A stretch of 64,000 bases of DNA from contig CAYYPK010000023.1 of assembly GCA_964473525.1 (NCBI GenBank), forward strand, positions 1 to 64,000, read 5' to 3'. The notes below the pieces were generated by a model, which saw only the letters and a list, made by a program, of their open reading frames with translations, did not search any database and was not told where the DNA came from. Positions 37,059 through 45,520 of the stretch are shown one piece after another. The stretch comes from GCA-2687025 sp964473525. GTDB taxonomy: Bacteria > Poribacteria > WGA-4E > GCA-2687025. The position numbers and the translations under genes were made by a program. Within the stretch, counting starts at the first letter, position 1. Every line of letters begins with the position of its first letter.

Positions 37059-38183
37059 ATGGGCCGCCAGCAGCTGCAACACGACTACAGTGATGGTGAG
37101 CTAGTTCTACAGTCCGCCCGCTGGGCACGCGTGGCTGAACGCGCCGCGGCCTACGGCCTCCCGCCGATCAGCTATCGAGCGTTCTACATCACGCTCTTTG
37201 GGGCACCCCTGTCGACCGTGCTGCTCGCATGGTGGCATCCCCGACCGACCGAGTGGGCTCTTCCGCCCTGGGTCGAGCGTCTCCTTGACGCTACAGTGTG
37301 GCAAGTGGCGTCGTTCGCGTGCGTGACGGCGATGCTGCACGCGTTGTTTCGACGGAACTCCCAGGACGGCGGCTCCGTCGACGAGGCCGAGAGCGGCGGA
37401 GGCCCTTGGCGACGCAAACTTGGAAGGCTGTGGGCGTCCATGGTCATGCTCGGTGTCAGCGCGCTGATCCCAGCTCTCTGGTGCGCGCTTCTTCTTGTTG
37501 TCAATTGGCAACTGAAACGTGCATTTGCGGATAGAGCGGCGCTCTGCTTCTTCCCCGCGCGGCTGGGCCCAGAGGACGGCGTGACGGGCTGGCTGCTCGG
37601 TCGCGTTCCCGAATCGGTCGCCGCGCTTGAGTCGTCTCCGACACCATCCGGTTACGCGTTGAGGCAGGCCGGCCTGCTCCTGCTCACGGTACGCGCGTTG
37701 AGTGGGCTCGGCGATCCCGAGGCCAAGGGGCGGTTCTGGCGGCGCGCGGCGGGTGCCAGCCGATGGACGTGGGCCGGGCTGGCCGTGGCCCTGGTGTCCT
37801 CGCTGGTGGTCGCGACGTCTCGAGTGGCGGTCGGCGTGCAGAGCGCGTACGAGGTGGCCCTTGGAGCGACCGTTGGGGTGTACCTGTATTGGGTGTGCGA
37901 TGCAATCGGTCAGCGCACGTTCGATCTCGCGGACCGACACTATGTGACGGATGCGTTGGCCGCGTCGCTGGTCATCGTGCCCATGGTGTTCTTCATGAGC
38001 GGGTACTCGACCCCGTGGGTGGTGGTGTCGTTGCTTGCCCTGGCGGCCCTAGGGATAACGTACCATCTGTTCCCGCGTGGAGTCGCCGTGCCGGACCGGG
38101 AACTGCGGAACGTCGTGGGGCGGGTCGAGCGCAGGCGGAAAATCGAACGATCGGCCCGCGGGCGCGGGCAAGACGGTGAGTGA
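37059..38183 (+). CDS. PAP2-like integral membrane protein lacking catalytic histidines
   Basis: 374 residues with about six to eight transmembrane helices. It carries the skeleton of the type 2 phosphatidic acid phosphatase family with the catalytic residues changed. Motif 2, normally P-S-G-H, is P196-S-G-Y199. Motif 3, normally S-R-x5-H-x3-D, is S254-R255-x5-Q261-x3-E265 with exact spacing, followed by V-A-L-G-A as in the family. Motif 1 is weak (K153-x5-R159, no Pro). Both histidines of the phospho-enzyme mechanism are missing, so I expect a lipid- or polyprenyl-phosphate-binding protein rather than an active phosphatase. The gene overlaps or abuts the next one and forms an operon with it. 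The family call rests on motif spacing only. Confidence 0.6.
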   Translation: MGRQQLQHDYSDGELVLQSARWARVAERAAAYGLPPISYRAFYITLFGAPLSTVLLAWWHPRPTEWALPPWVERLLDATVWQVASFACVTAMLHALFRRNSQDGGSVDEAESGGGPWRRKLGRLWASMVMLGVSALIPALWCALLLVVNWQLKRAFADRAALCFFPARLGPEDGVTGWLLGRVPESVAALESSPTPSGYALRQAGLLLLTVRALSGLGDPEAKGRFWRRAAGASRWTWAGLAVALVSSLVVATSRVAVGVQSAYEVALGATVGVYLYWVCDAIGQRTFDLADRHYVTDALAASLVIVPMVFFMSGYSTPWVVVSLLALAALGITYHLFPRGVAVPDRELRNVVGRVERRRKIERSARGRGQDGE

Positions 38184-38187
38184 CCTC

Positions 38188-39405
38188 ATGGCCTCCTTCC
38201 CTCCGCTCCTGTCGTCGCTGGTGTTGCCCCTGGTTGGTGGTTTTGCCACCGTCGTACTCTCGGTGTTGCTGAACCTCGGGCCTCTGCGCAAGATCTACGC
38301 GGCCCTGTCTGCGCCGCTTGTAATCCGCTACCCCGACCGAGCTCCCCACCAACTGCTCATCCATCAGCAGGCGTTCCGCCTGTGGTGTGCGTACGTCGCG
38401 ACCGGGTTCCTCTTCGCGATCGGCGGAGGAGGGCTGCTGCCGTCTCCGTCTCCCGACATCTACCGGGTGCATCTGTTCATACTCACGGGCCTTCTGGTCT
38501 GCGCGCTCGCGCGCATGTTGGCCGTCTTTTCCACGGCGGAGTTGGCACGGACGCTCATGTTCATGGAGGCCGCGATGTTGGGCTCATACGCCGCCTTTGC
38601 CATCTACGACCGCGACCTCCTGTGGCGCTGGGCGGACATGTTCGACGTGCTCAGCGTGCCGGCGGACGGCATTCCTCCCCTGGTCGTGACGCTACTCGTC
38701 GGGGCAACTACCCTGGGATTGGCGACGGAGATCGCCATCTGCTGGGTGTTTCTGCGCCCCGCGAGCCAACTGCACGAAGTCCCCTATGGCCTTGTGCGCG
38801 AGCGCGCCGAGGCGGACGAAATGTCGCGGCAGGTAATGCTCGCGTGCCGCGGAGGCTCGGTCATCCAGGAGACCAACCGAGTCATACTGGGGGAAGCACG
38901 GACGTGCGTGCTACCTCGGTTCCTATGGGTCACGCATACGTCGCCGTACATACATCTCGGCGTATTCCGTGAGGCTATGCGTGCGCGGTACATCCGTCTC
39001 GGCCTGCTGGCTACCGAGAACGGACGGACGGACGATCGGCAGTTGGACCTGCTGCTCGCGCACCGGGAGCACGGCCCAGATATCCGGATTATCGTGGACA
39101 ACCAGAAGGGCATTGATGACCTCCTGGACCACTTCGGTGCCGAGGATGGGATCCTGGGACAGGTGCTCAGCGCGAGCCATATCCGCACGCTGGAAGCCGA
39201 CGTGCACCTGCGCTCGCGGAAGCTGGTGCTGAGCGACACGACGGCCCTACTGCACCTTCCGATCCCCTTCCAGCAGCGCAGCCCGACGCGCAACGAGGCG
39301 AACTTCATGACCCGCATCACGCAGCCAGAACGCGTATGCAGCCTTGAGGAGGAGTTCGAGACACTGTGGCGCCGCTGTGAGACGACGGGAGAGGGCGAGG
39401 GATGA
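38188..39405 (+). CDS. Membrane protein with degenerate PLD-like cytoplasmic domain
   Basis: 405 residues from ATG 38188; GTG 38176 inside the upstream gene is the alternative. About five transmembrane helices fill residues 8-210. The remaining soluble half ends in a phospholipase-D-like pattern: S343-R-K345-L-V-L-S-D350, which is H-x-K-x4-D with His replaced by Ser. Then come R-N-E-A-N and E-E-E-F-E-T-L-W, matching the end of PLD domains. Only one such motif is visible, and its nucleophilic His is missing. It is the second gene of a two-gene operon with a similarly degenerate PAP2-like protein. Sensing or scaffolding at the membrane is more likely than catalysis. Family membership is inferred from the motif. 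Confidence 0.55.
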   Translation: MASFPPLLSSLVLPLVGGFATVVLSVLLNLGPLRKIYAALSAPLVIRYPDRAPHQLLIHQQAFRLWCAYVATGFLFAIGGGGLLPSPSPDIYRVHLFILTGLLVCALARMLAVFSTAELARTLMFMEAAMLGSYAAFAIYDRDLLWRWADMFDVLSVPADGIPPLVVTLLVGATTLGLATEIAICWVFLRPASQLHEVPYGLVRERAEADEMSRQVMLACRGGSVIQETNRVILGEARTCVLPRFLWVTHTSPYIHLGVFREAMRARYIRLGLLATENGRTDDRQLDLLLAHREHGPDIRIIVDNQKGIDDLLDHFGAEDGILGQVLSASHIRTLEADVHLRSRKLVLSDTTALLHLPIPFQQRSPTRNEANFMTRITQPERVCSLEEEFETLWRRCETTGEGEG

Positions 39406-39414
39406 TCCGGCTCC

Positions 39415-40041
39415 CTACCCGGGCGGCGGCGGCGGGTCGACGTCGATGCCCGGCACGGTCGCGGACACGACCTCCACGGTATGCGTGCCATCCAGACCGA
39501 AGTTGCGCACGGTCTCGATGTCGGAGACGCTGCGTTCCTCCCCGCCTTGCAGCAGGACGTTCACGAACACCTCGTCGATGAGGAAGCCGGACGCGTCGTA
39601 CCACTTCCATACGACCCTGGCCGATCGCGTCTCACGCGTCTGGTTGACGAGCGTGATCTGGTAGGAGTACTCCCACGACTGCACGGTGATGTCGTCGTCG
39701 GGCCCGCGCCCGGGCACCCACCGCGTGGCCTCGTCGCTGATCGTAACCAGCGACCTCACCTCCGTAGACACATCGCCGAAGCTCTGGGCGACGATGACAA
39801 GGTCAGCGATGTCGACGACGCCATCCCCGTTGACGTCGGCGCGCAGGATGGCTCCATCGTCGACAAGGGCCGACAGGTAGAGCGTTGGGTTGTCCGCGCC
39901 CGGGATGTCTGCCAGGCCGTCGGCAGGCGCGCTGGACGCGGGGTCGCCGATGTCGCACGCGGGGGCGGCCGCCCCGAGGGCCAGCGCGCCAGCCAGCGCC
40001 GCGGCGCGCCGCACCCATCGCCCAGGTCGTGTCGGAATCAC
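39415..40041 (-). CDS. Lipoprotein with one dockerin-like calcium loop
   Basis: 208 residues from GTG 40041. The N-terminus is a twin-Arg-like positive patch, a hydrophobic stretch and A-A-P-A-C, a possible lipobox (Cys29). Residues about 68-88 (D-V-N-G-D-G-V-V-D-I-A-D-L-V-I-V-A-Q) form one dockerin type I/EF-hand half-repeat, with Asp and Asn at the calcium positions; true cellulosomal dockerins have two. The rest is beta-rich, possibly an Ig-like domain (Y-Q-I-T-L-V-N-Q-T, A-R-V-V-W-K-W-Y). It lies 4 bp after a Gfo/Idh gene and is probably the last gene of that operon. Such single half-repeats are, from memory, very common in secreted proteins of this lineage. Confidence 0.75.
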   Translation of the reverse strand: MIPTRPGRWVRRAAALAGALALGAAAPACDIGDPASSAPADGLADIPGADNPTLYLSALVDDGAILRADVNGDGVVDIADLVIVAQSFGDVSTEVRSLVTISDEATRWVPGRGPDDDITVQSWEYSYQITLVNQTRETRSARVVWKWYDASGFLIDEVFVNVLLQGGEERSVSDIETVRNFGLDGTHTVEVVSATVPGIDVDPPPPPG

Positions 40042-40045
40042 TCGT

Positions 40046-41077
40046 TCACCATCCTCGTATCTGAAGGGACCGATCCGCTAGCGGCATTCCAACACGCCCG
40101 CCGCCTTGCCGGTCGGACTCCACGGCGGCCATCGACATCTCCTGCCCGCGCACGGCGACATCAACGCCGCCCCGCACGGCTGTTCCGTCGACGATCGCGG
40201 AGACCAGATCCTCGATGCAGTTCACCGACCCGCTGGAGCGCTCGTAAGCGGGGAACTGCTCCGGCTCCGCGCGGCCGTGCTCGTTGAAGACGTGGGTCTC
40301 GAAGCCGCCGCCGTTCCCTCGCGTGCGGATCTTCCCACGCGAGCCGTGGACCTCGAACTCGTACCCCGCGCAGCGGGTCATGACGGCGCGCACGCCGTTG
40401 TCGAACTCGAACGCGGCGTTGAGTATCTGCGGATCTCTGGTAATGGCGGCGCCGGCCCGCTCCTCGGGAGTCAGGTCGGCGGTGGCCTGCGCCCACAGCG
40501 GCGTTGGATCGCCTGCGAGGAGCATCAGGATGTCGGTCGTGTGCGTATGCGTCCACAGCGCCCCACCGGAGCTGTACGAGACCACCAGTTGAACGTCGCC
40601 CACGACGCCGGAGCTGACCAGGTCGACCATCCGCCAGAACGGCTCCTGGTACCGCCGGCTGGACCCGAGATTCAGAAGCGCGCCGTGCTTCGCGCACGCG
40701 TCGCGAATGGCGTCCGCCTCCTCCATGGAGCAGCACATCGGCTTCTCGCAGTACACCGCGCGGGCGCCGTTCTCCGCAGCGAAGATGGCCACCTCGGCGT
40801 GTGTGTCCGGCCGCGTGGTGACGCTGACTATCTCTGGCTGCTCCTCCGCGATCATCTCCCGGTAGTCGACGTACGTCCGGGGCACCTCCCACTTGGCGGC
40901 GAGGGCCTCCGCCTTGTCGGGCACGATGTCGGCGGCGGCGACCAGGTCGACGCCCCTGGCCACCTTGTACGCCCCAGCGTGACAGTATGGACCGACGAAC
41001 CCGGGCTTGCCGGCCTGCTCGTCGTCTATGAACCCGCCCATGCGGCCACAACCGACGAGAACGGCGCGAAGCGACAT
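40046..41077 (-). CDS. Gfo/Idh/MocA-family oxidoreductase
   Basis: 343 residues. The Rossmann start is A-V-L-V-G-C-G-R-M-G-G, with D at the end of strand 2 (A-A-D-I-V) and the catalytic motif C-E-K-P at about 112-115. The C-terminal half carries the family's substrate-domain features, including S-S-R-R-Y and T-H-T-H-T-T-D. The initiation codon overlaps the stop of the upstream dehydrogenase by one base (TAATG read on the minus strand), showing translational coupling. It probably oxidises a sugar or cyclitol with NAD(P) and works with its neighbour, since paired Gfo/Idh enzymes often act on one substrate and its epimer or ketone. The substrate is unknown. Confidence 0.87.
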   Translation of the reverse strand: MSLRAVLVGCGRMGGFIDDEQAGKPGFVGPYCHAGAYKVARGVDLVAAADIVPDKAEALAAKWEVPRTYVDYREMIAEEQPEIVSVTTRPDTHAEVAIFAAENGARAVYCEKPMCCSMEEADAIRDACAKHGALLNLGSSRRYQEPFWRMVDLVSSGVVGDVQLVVSYSSGGALWTHTHTTDILMLLAGDPTPLWAQATADLTPEERAGAAITRDPQILNAAFEFDNGVRAVMTRCAGYEFEVHGSRGKIRTRGNGGGFETHVFNEHGRAEPEQFPAYERSSGSVNCIEDLVSAIVDGTAVRGGVDVAVRGQEMSMAAVESDRQGGGRVGMPLADRSLQIRGW

Positions 41078-42138
41078 TACAGCCTCACTTCCTGGCCGGA
41101 CTCGGCGGAGTCGTAAAGCGCCTGCGTGATCTGCGCAACCTTGAGACCCAACGCGCCCGTGTCGATCGGCTCGACGCGGTTGAGCACGCTGTACACGAAG
41201 TGCTCCTGTGAGCCCCCGTAGCCGCGGCCCATGTACCCAAGCGCGCGCATGCGGTTCTCGTAAGAGTCGATGTTGAGAGTCACGTCCGCGTCCATGCCGT
41301 GGACGTCCGTGTAGTACTTGAACGGACGCAGGCTCACGCCGCCCTTCGAGCCAAGGAGCTTGTCGCCCTCGAATTCGCCGAAGGCGGACCAGGCGTCCTC
41401 GACGTACATCGTGACACCACCCTCAAAGCGGACGAAGCCGTGGCCGAACTCCTCGACGTCGAAGCCGCTCTCCTCGCGCCGCTTCGGGTCCATGTCCATC
41501 TCTTGGTACGTCGCGCCGCTGACGGTTTCCAACGCGGGATTGCCCAGCAGGTATACGAGCCGCGCCATGCTATACACCGCCATGTCCAGCATGCTCCCGC
41601 CGCCAGCGCGCTCCTTCTGCACGAAGTGCGGGGTGGCGTAGCCGTCCACGAACACCCGCCCGCGCCGCCGGCCGTTGCTCGCCTTCGCGTAGTAGACCCG
41701 CCCGAGAGCTCCCTCGTCTATCAGGTACTTCGCGGTGCGGCTCTCCTTGCTGAACACCGTGCCCATCTGCACGTGTAGCTGCTTGCCGGCCTTCTGCGCG
41801 GCGTCGTACATCGTCTGCGCCTCTGAGCCGACGCGCGCCATGGGCTTCTCGCAGAAGACATGCTTGCCCGCCTCCAATGCCGCCACCGAAACCGGCATGT
41901 GGAGGAAGTTCGGGAGGCAGACGTCGACCGTGTCCAGGTCGTCCATCGCGATAAGGTCACGGTAGTCGGAGAAGACGTGCGGAATGCCGTGCTCCGCGGC
42001 GACTCGGGACGCTTCCTCCTGGTTCAGGTCCGCGATGGCTACGAGTTCGACGTCGTCGCTCATGCCCGCGTAGCCGCGAACGTGGCTCTTGCCGATGATT
42101 CCCGACCCGACGACGCCCGCTCTGAGCTTGCCTGCCAT
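41077..42138 (-). CDS. Gfo/Idh/MocA-family oxidoreductase
   Basis: 353 residues. It begins G-V-V-G-S-G-I-I-G-K-S-H, the G-x-G-x-x-G cofactor loop with the G-x-x-H extension typical of sugar dehydrogenases. C-E-K-P-M-A follows at about 96-101 and the substrate-domain helix G-G-G-S-M-L-D-M near 180. Asp in A-D-L-N suggests NAD over NADP. It sits 49 bp downstream of the DUF6785-like membrane gene and is translationally coupled to the next dehydrogenase, so the three are probably an uptake-plus-oxidation unit. The two dehydrogenases of this operon are not close copies; their N-terminal motifs differ. Confidence 0.88.
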   Translation of the reverse strand: MAGKLRAGVVGSGIIGKSHVRGYAGMSDDVELVAIADLNQEEASRVAAEHGIPHVFSDYRDLIAMDDLDTVDVCLPNFLHMPVSVAALEAGKHVFCEKPMARVGSEAQTMYDAAQKAGKQLHVQMGTVFSKESRTAKYLIDEGALGRVYYAKASNGRRRGRVFVDGYATPHFVQKERAGGGSMLDMAVYSMARLVYLLGNPALETVSGATYQEMDMDPKRREESGFDVEEFGHGFVRFEGGVTMYVEDAWSAFGEFEGDKLLGSKGGVSLRPFKYYTDVHGMDADVTLNIDSYENRMRALGYMGRGYGGSQEHFVYSVLNRVEPIDTGALGLKVAQITQALYDSAESGQEVRL

Positions 42139-42187
42139 GTCTCGTCCTGCCTCTGTAGCTGCTGCCTGTTTGCCGTGCCCTACCGTA

Positions 42188-44086
42188 TCAGTACGTGAAG
42201 GCGAGTGTCCATCGGTTCAGAATGCTGCCGAGGATGGCCCACATGCCCAGCATCGCCGCGTCGCCGATGGTGATGCCAAGAAACACGTGCGCCGCCTTGC
42301 GATGGGCGGTCATGCCACCCAGCTTCAGCACAAGCACACGGATGCCCCACGCCATGAAGATCGGGAACCACAGGTGGCGCAGCATCCACTCGCCACCCAT
42401 TATGTAGCCGAGAGGATGGAATGGCCACCAGACGTACGCCCGACTCAGCGCGTTCAGCCCAACGACAACCGCGGCGCCCACGATGAAGTACGCGACGTAC
42501 ACGAAATCAACACCCTCGGTGTGGTCGCGTACCTGAGCGGAAAGCCGTGGGAACGCGGAGTCGCCTACCCATTGCTGAACCGTGTCGATGTGCCCGCGTT
42601 GCAGGTTGCCGGCGAATCCGACGAGCGTACCGAGGGCCGCTGCGAACATGATCGCCACCAGCAGGATAGCCGGCTGCCGCAGCCGTAGCTTGTCCCGCAT
42701 ATACATGCTCTCCATCATGGTGGGCATGGGGCTACCGCGTTGACCGAAGTCGACGAACTTGAACGCGGCGACCTGCGCCAGGCTACGCGTGTCCAGACGT
42801 CTCAACCCCACCAGCCCGACCAGCATGCTGGACGTCGTGAACGGGAGCTCGTGCGTGGGCGGCCCAAGCTGCGCGCGCAGCCGCGTTGTCACCATCGTCA
42901 TCGCGAAGTGACCCGCGAGGAAGAGAGCGCCGATCCACAGCGACATGCCCGCGACGTAGAGGAATGCCAGCAGCGCCACACCCGAGGCGATGGCGCCCCA
43001 GACCGCGAACCTGTAGGGTGAGTCGTCCCCGTCGGCTCTTCTCGTACGCCCTCCGAATACGCCCACCACCGCGCGCAGATGCCGTCGGGCGGAGTGCAGA
43101 AACAGGAACGCCATCAGCATCATGGCTCCCATGCCCTGTATCCAGAACCCAGGGAAGCTCGGAATGTAGTGCAGTCCAACGGCGGCGCCCAGCACGTGCT
43201 GCGCCTTCCAGAACCAGTAGAAGAACCAGATCGAGAAGGAGAGAGCGACCGGGATGAAATACGAGAGGCCGATGACGAACGGTAGGAACTCGACGTGGAC
43301 ATCGCCGATGACGTTCCACGGGTGTTCCGTGAGGAGCGCGCCGAAGTTGAATTTGCCGTACGTCGGGCCAGGGATCAGAGGGAACAGCCGGTGCAGGCCG
43401 TTCAGCAGATTCAGGACAGCCGCCCCGCCACACGACCACCAAAACAGCCGACTGCGGAACAGACCCACTCGCGGATCGACGATGCCTAGCGGTATCTGGG
43501 CCACCGGGAACGACAGGCGTTCGCGTTCGACCCACTGCCGCTTCAGCAGCACGTTCAGGCACATCATCAGAAAGTAGAGCGTCACGAGGAAGCCCGACCA
43601 ATACAGGACCGGCCTGACGAAGTGTCGCCACGCCCCCTCGTCGTACAGATCCATGCCGTCCGTGTACAAGCCTTCGACGGCGGCTTGTTCCCACACGAAG
43701 AGCCAGCGCGGAAGCAGGTGATGGAAGAGCGCGCGCCAGTCGTTCTCGACCGACGTGAACTGGGCAGGATACGCGATGGCCTGTGTCAGCATTTCGATCG
43801 TGTCGTGACCGCACGCTGCCTGGGCGACCGCGAGCATCGTGTACAGGAGCAGCAGCTCGCCCGGACGCAGGGCGGCGCGAGGAGCGATGCGACGCAGGCC
43901 GACGTTCGCGCCAGCGACGGTGAACGTCACGAACACCGCCTGGATAAACAGCGACATGATCGAGAAGCCGGCCCAGGATCTCGACACCCAATACTGCGTG
44001 GGGATCGTCAGCGTCGCCGCCAGCGCGAGCGACACCAGCCGCACGTTCTCTGGCGGGGATGTCTTGTGCGAGTAGCCTCGGGCCAT
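42188..44086 (-). CDS. DUF6785/DUF6784-like polytopic membrane protein
   Basis: 632 residues; AGGGAGG 4 bp before ATG 44086 sets the start. About 12-14 transmembrane helices run throughout, with conserved-looking loops such as W-N-V-I-G-D-V-H-V-E-F-L-P-F-V-I-G, S-L-S-F-P-V-A-Q and H-P-L-G-Y-I-M. From memory this arrangement matches the DUF6785 family of oligopeptide-transporter-like proteins abundant in Poribacteria, Planctomycetes and Armatimonadetes. The transport substrate is unknown. It heads a minus-strand operon with two Gfo/Idh dehydrogenases, so a sugar-like or peptide-linked substrate delivered to those enzymes is plausible. A -10 candidate (TATCAT) lies 22 bp upstream. Confidence 0.75.
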   Translation of the reverse strand: MARGYSHKTSPPENVRLVSLALAATLTIPTQYWVSRSWAGFSIMSLFIQAVFVTFTVAGANVGLRRIAPRAALRPGELLLLYTMLAVAQAACGHDTIEMLTQAIAYPAQFTSVENDWRALFHHLLPRWLFVWEQAAVEGLYTDGMDLYDEGAWRHFVRPVLYWSGFLVTLYFLMMCLNVLLKRQWVERERLSFPVAQIPLGIVDPRVGLFRSRLFWWSCGGAAVLNLLNGLHRLFPLIPGPTYGKFNFGALLTEHPWNVIGDVHVEFLPFVIGLSYFIPVALSFSIWFFYWFWKAQHVLGAAVGLHYIPSFPGFWIQGMGAMMLMAFLFLHSARRHLRAVVGVFGGRTRRADGDDSPYRFAVWGAIASGVALLAFLYVAGMSLWIGALFLAGHFAMTMVTTRLRAQLGPPTHELPFTTSSMLVGLVGLRRLDTRSLAQVAAFKFVDFGQRGSPMPTMMESMYMRDKLRLRQPAILLVAIMFAAALGTLVGFAGNLQRGHIDTVQQWVGDSAFPRLSAQVRDHTEGVDFVYVAYFIVGAAVVVGLNALSRAYVWWPFHPLGYIMGGEWMLRHLWFPIFMAWGIRVLVLKLGGMTAHRKAAHVFLGITIGDAAMLGMWAILGSILNRWTLAFTY

Positions 44087-44107
44087 TCGCCCTCCCTATC
44101 CACGTCG

Positions 44108-44135
44108 ATGATACCCGTGAGATGGCGCTCCGCAA
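44108..44135 (-). promoter_or_regulatory. Candidate promoter for the DUF6785 operon
   Basis: On the minus strand: TTGCGG (44130-44135), 16-bp spacer, TATCAT (44108-44113). The -10 is five of six to consensus. It lies just upstream of ATG 44086, so the leader is very short (about 15 nt) and just includes the ribosome site. Confidence 0.4.
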
Positions 44136-44296
44136 AGGCCTCGCCCGAGGGGAGTCGCGAAGGCGCGCGGCGGCGCCAGCACGCGCCCAACCGCCTGGCG
44201 GCCAGCCGATGGACGCGCGGGGCGCCCGTGGGGTACACCCTCAAACAGCAGGGGTAAGGGACGCGCGCCAATGCGCAAACGCTCGCGGGGGAACAC

Positions 44297-45520
44297 ATGG
44301 GGGCAATGGACGGGACAGTGGGCCGTGCAGCTCAGCGGGCCGTCGCGCGCGCCGGAGCTGCGGCGGCGCCGAACACCCTCTACTGCCGACTCCTGCGAGC
44401 CGTGGTCCGCCGCGCGTCGCTTGGCGATGGCGAAGAGCTAGCAGGTCTGTGTGGCGCGCTCTCCGACGTTGAGGGGGCGCGGGATCTGTGGGCAGCCGAA
44501 GTGTACTGGTCCCACCGCTCCCCGCTGCTCATCGCCGACCAACTCACGGATGCCGCCGCCGGGGACGCCGTGTCCTTCGCCCAGCCGCTGCTGCAAGATT
44601 GCCGCGCGCTGGCTGCCGCCGGCCGCCGCCGGAATGCTCTCCTCATGGACGAATGCGAGAGTGTCCTGGCGGCTCTCGGCTCGTCCGCGATGCCGCTCAA
44701 GGGCGCCTGGCTTCTGCGTCACGACATCTACCCGTCCATCGCGCGTCTGTTCGGCGACCTGGACTTCGCGGCCGACCCAGACATGCGCCCGCGCGACGTG
44801 GTAAGCGCATTCCGGTCGCTTGGCTACGAGTATCGACCCGACTCGAAGCCGCACCACCTCGCGTTCCAGCGCGTGATTCCCGACATGCGCCTCTACGACG
44901 GGCTCCCCGCGCTCCGCGAGCCCATCCCGGACTTCAGCGAGCACTACGCGAGGATACAACGCACGTTCTTCGCGGAGGTCCACTACAACATCGACGCTCG
45001 TCGGTCGCTGCGACGGCCGTTCTACTTCCGGCCGGCCGATGCCGACGACGGCGCGCGCCACCTTCTGCTGCTTGCGCACCACCTGTGCAAACACGAATTC
45101 GCACACGCCATCGGCGTGGTCGACATCGCGCTGATGGTGGCATCGCGGCTGGTCGACTGGGAGCGGCTGCGCCATCTCTGCCAGCGGTTCGGCGCCGAGG
45201 ACATCTGCGCCGCGTCCTTCGGCATCGTCGACGAGTGCTTTGGGGCCGATCTCCTCCCTGACGCCGCAGCGTCTTACCGGACGCGTCGGGCGTTTCGCGC
45301 AGGCGCGGCTCTGGGCTGGGCGCCGGCTCTCGACGCTCGACCCCGCGCGGCCGGCCGGTGGCTGTCGGTACGCCTCAGTCGATCGCTGCGCGCGACTTAC
45401 GCCTCTGGGATGAAGGCGCTCGGCCCACTGATCCCCCGCCGCTTTCCACTTCGAACCGCCCATCGGCGGGTCTCTCGGGCCATGGCGCGACGGCGCGCCT
45501 CTGGGCTGACCGATGCGTGA
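44297..45520 (+). CDS. NTP_transf_5-like nucleotidyltransferase
   Basis: 407 residues. The core motif lies at about 130-160: M-P-L-K-G-A-W-L-L, then Y-P-S-I-A-R-L-F-G-D-L-D-F. The G-D-L-D-F acidic pair marks the metal site of this uncharacterised nucleotidyltransferase family (PF14907 type). The family is often found with an HPr-kinase-like protein in peptide-modification or exopolysaccharide loci, and the next gene here, overlapping by 8 bp, is exactly that partner. Residues about 230-330 are helical with a H-H-L-C-K-H-E-F stretch. No peptide-modification gene of the lasso or PqqD type is in the window, so the substrate is open. The C-terminal 60 residues are Arg-rich. Confidence 0.75.
   Translation: MGAMDGTVGRAAQRAVARAGAAAAPNTLYCRLLRAVVRRASLGDGEELAGLCGALSDVEGARDLWAAEVYWSHRSPLLIADQLTDAAAGDAVSFAQPLLQDCRALAAAGRRRNALLMDECESVLAALGSSAMPLKGAWLLRHDIYPSIARLFGDLDFAADPDMRPRDVVSAFRSLGYEYRPDSKPHHLAFQRVIPDMRLYDGLPALREPIPDFSEHYARIQRTFFAEVHYNIDARRSLRRPFYFRPADADDGARHLLLLAHHLCKHEFAHAIGVVDIALMVASRLVDWERLRHLCQRFGAEDICAASFGIVDECFGADLLPDAAASYRTRRAFRAGAALGWAPALDARPRAAGRWLSVRLSRSLRATYASGMKALGPLIPRRFPLRTAHRRVSRAMARRRASGLTDA

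Noticed and set aside
42783..44135. Second frame (450 codons) on the same strand as the DUF6785 gene
   Set aside because: It is an alternative frame of that gene; its translation is Arg/Ala-rich without hydrophobic helices.
44109..44257. 49-codon frame ahead of the NTP_transf_5/HprK pair as a possible lasso precursor
   Set aside because: A Thr at -2 before Gly is present, but no Asp/Glu at core position 7-9 and no ribosome site. It looks accidental.
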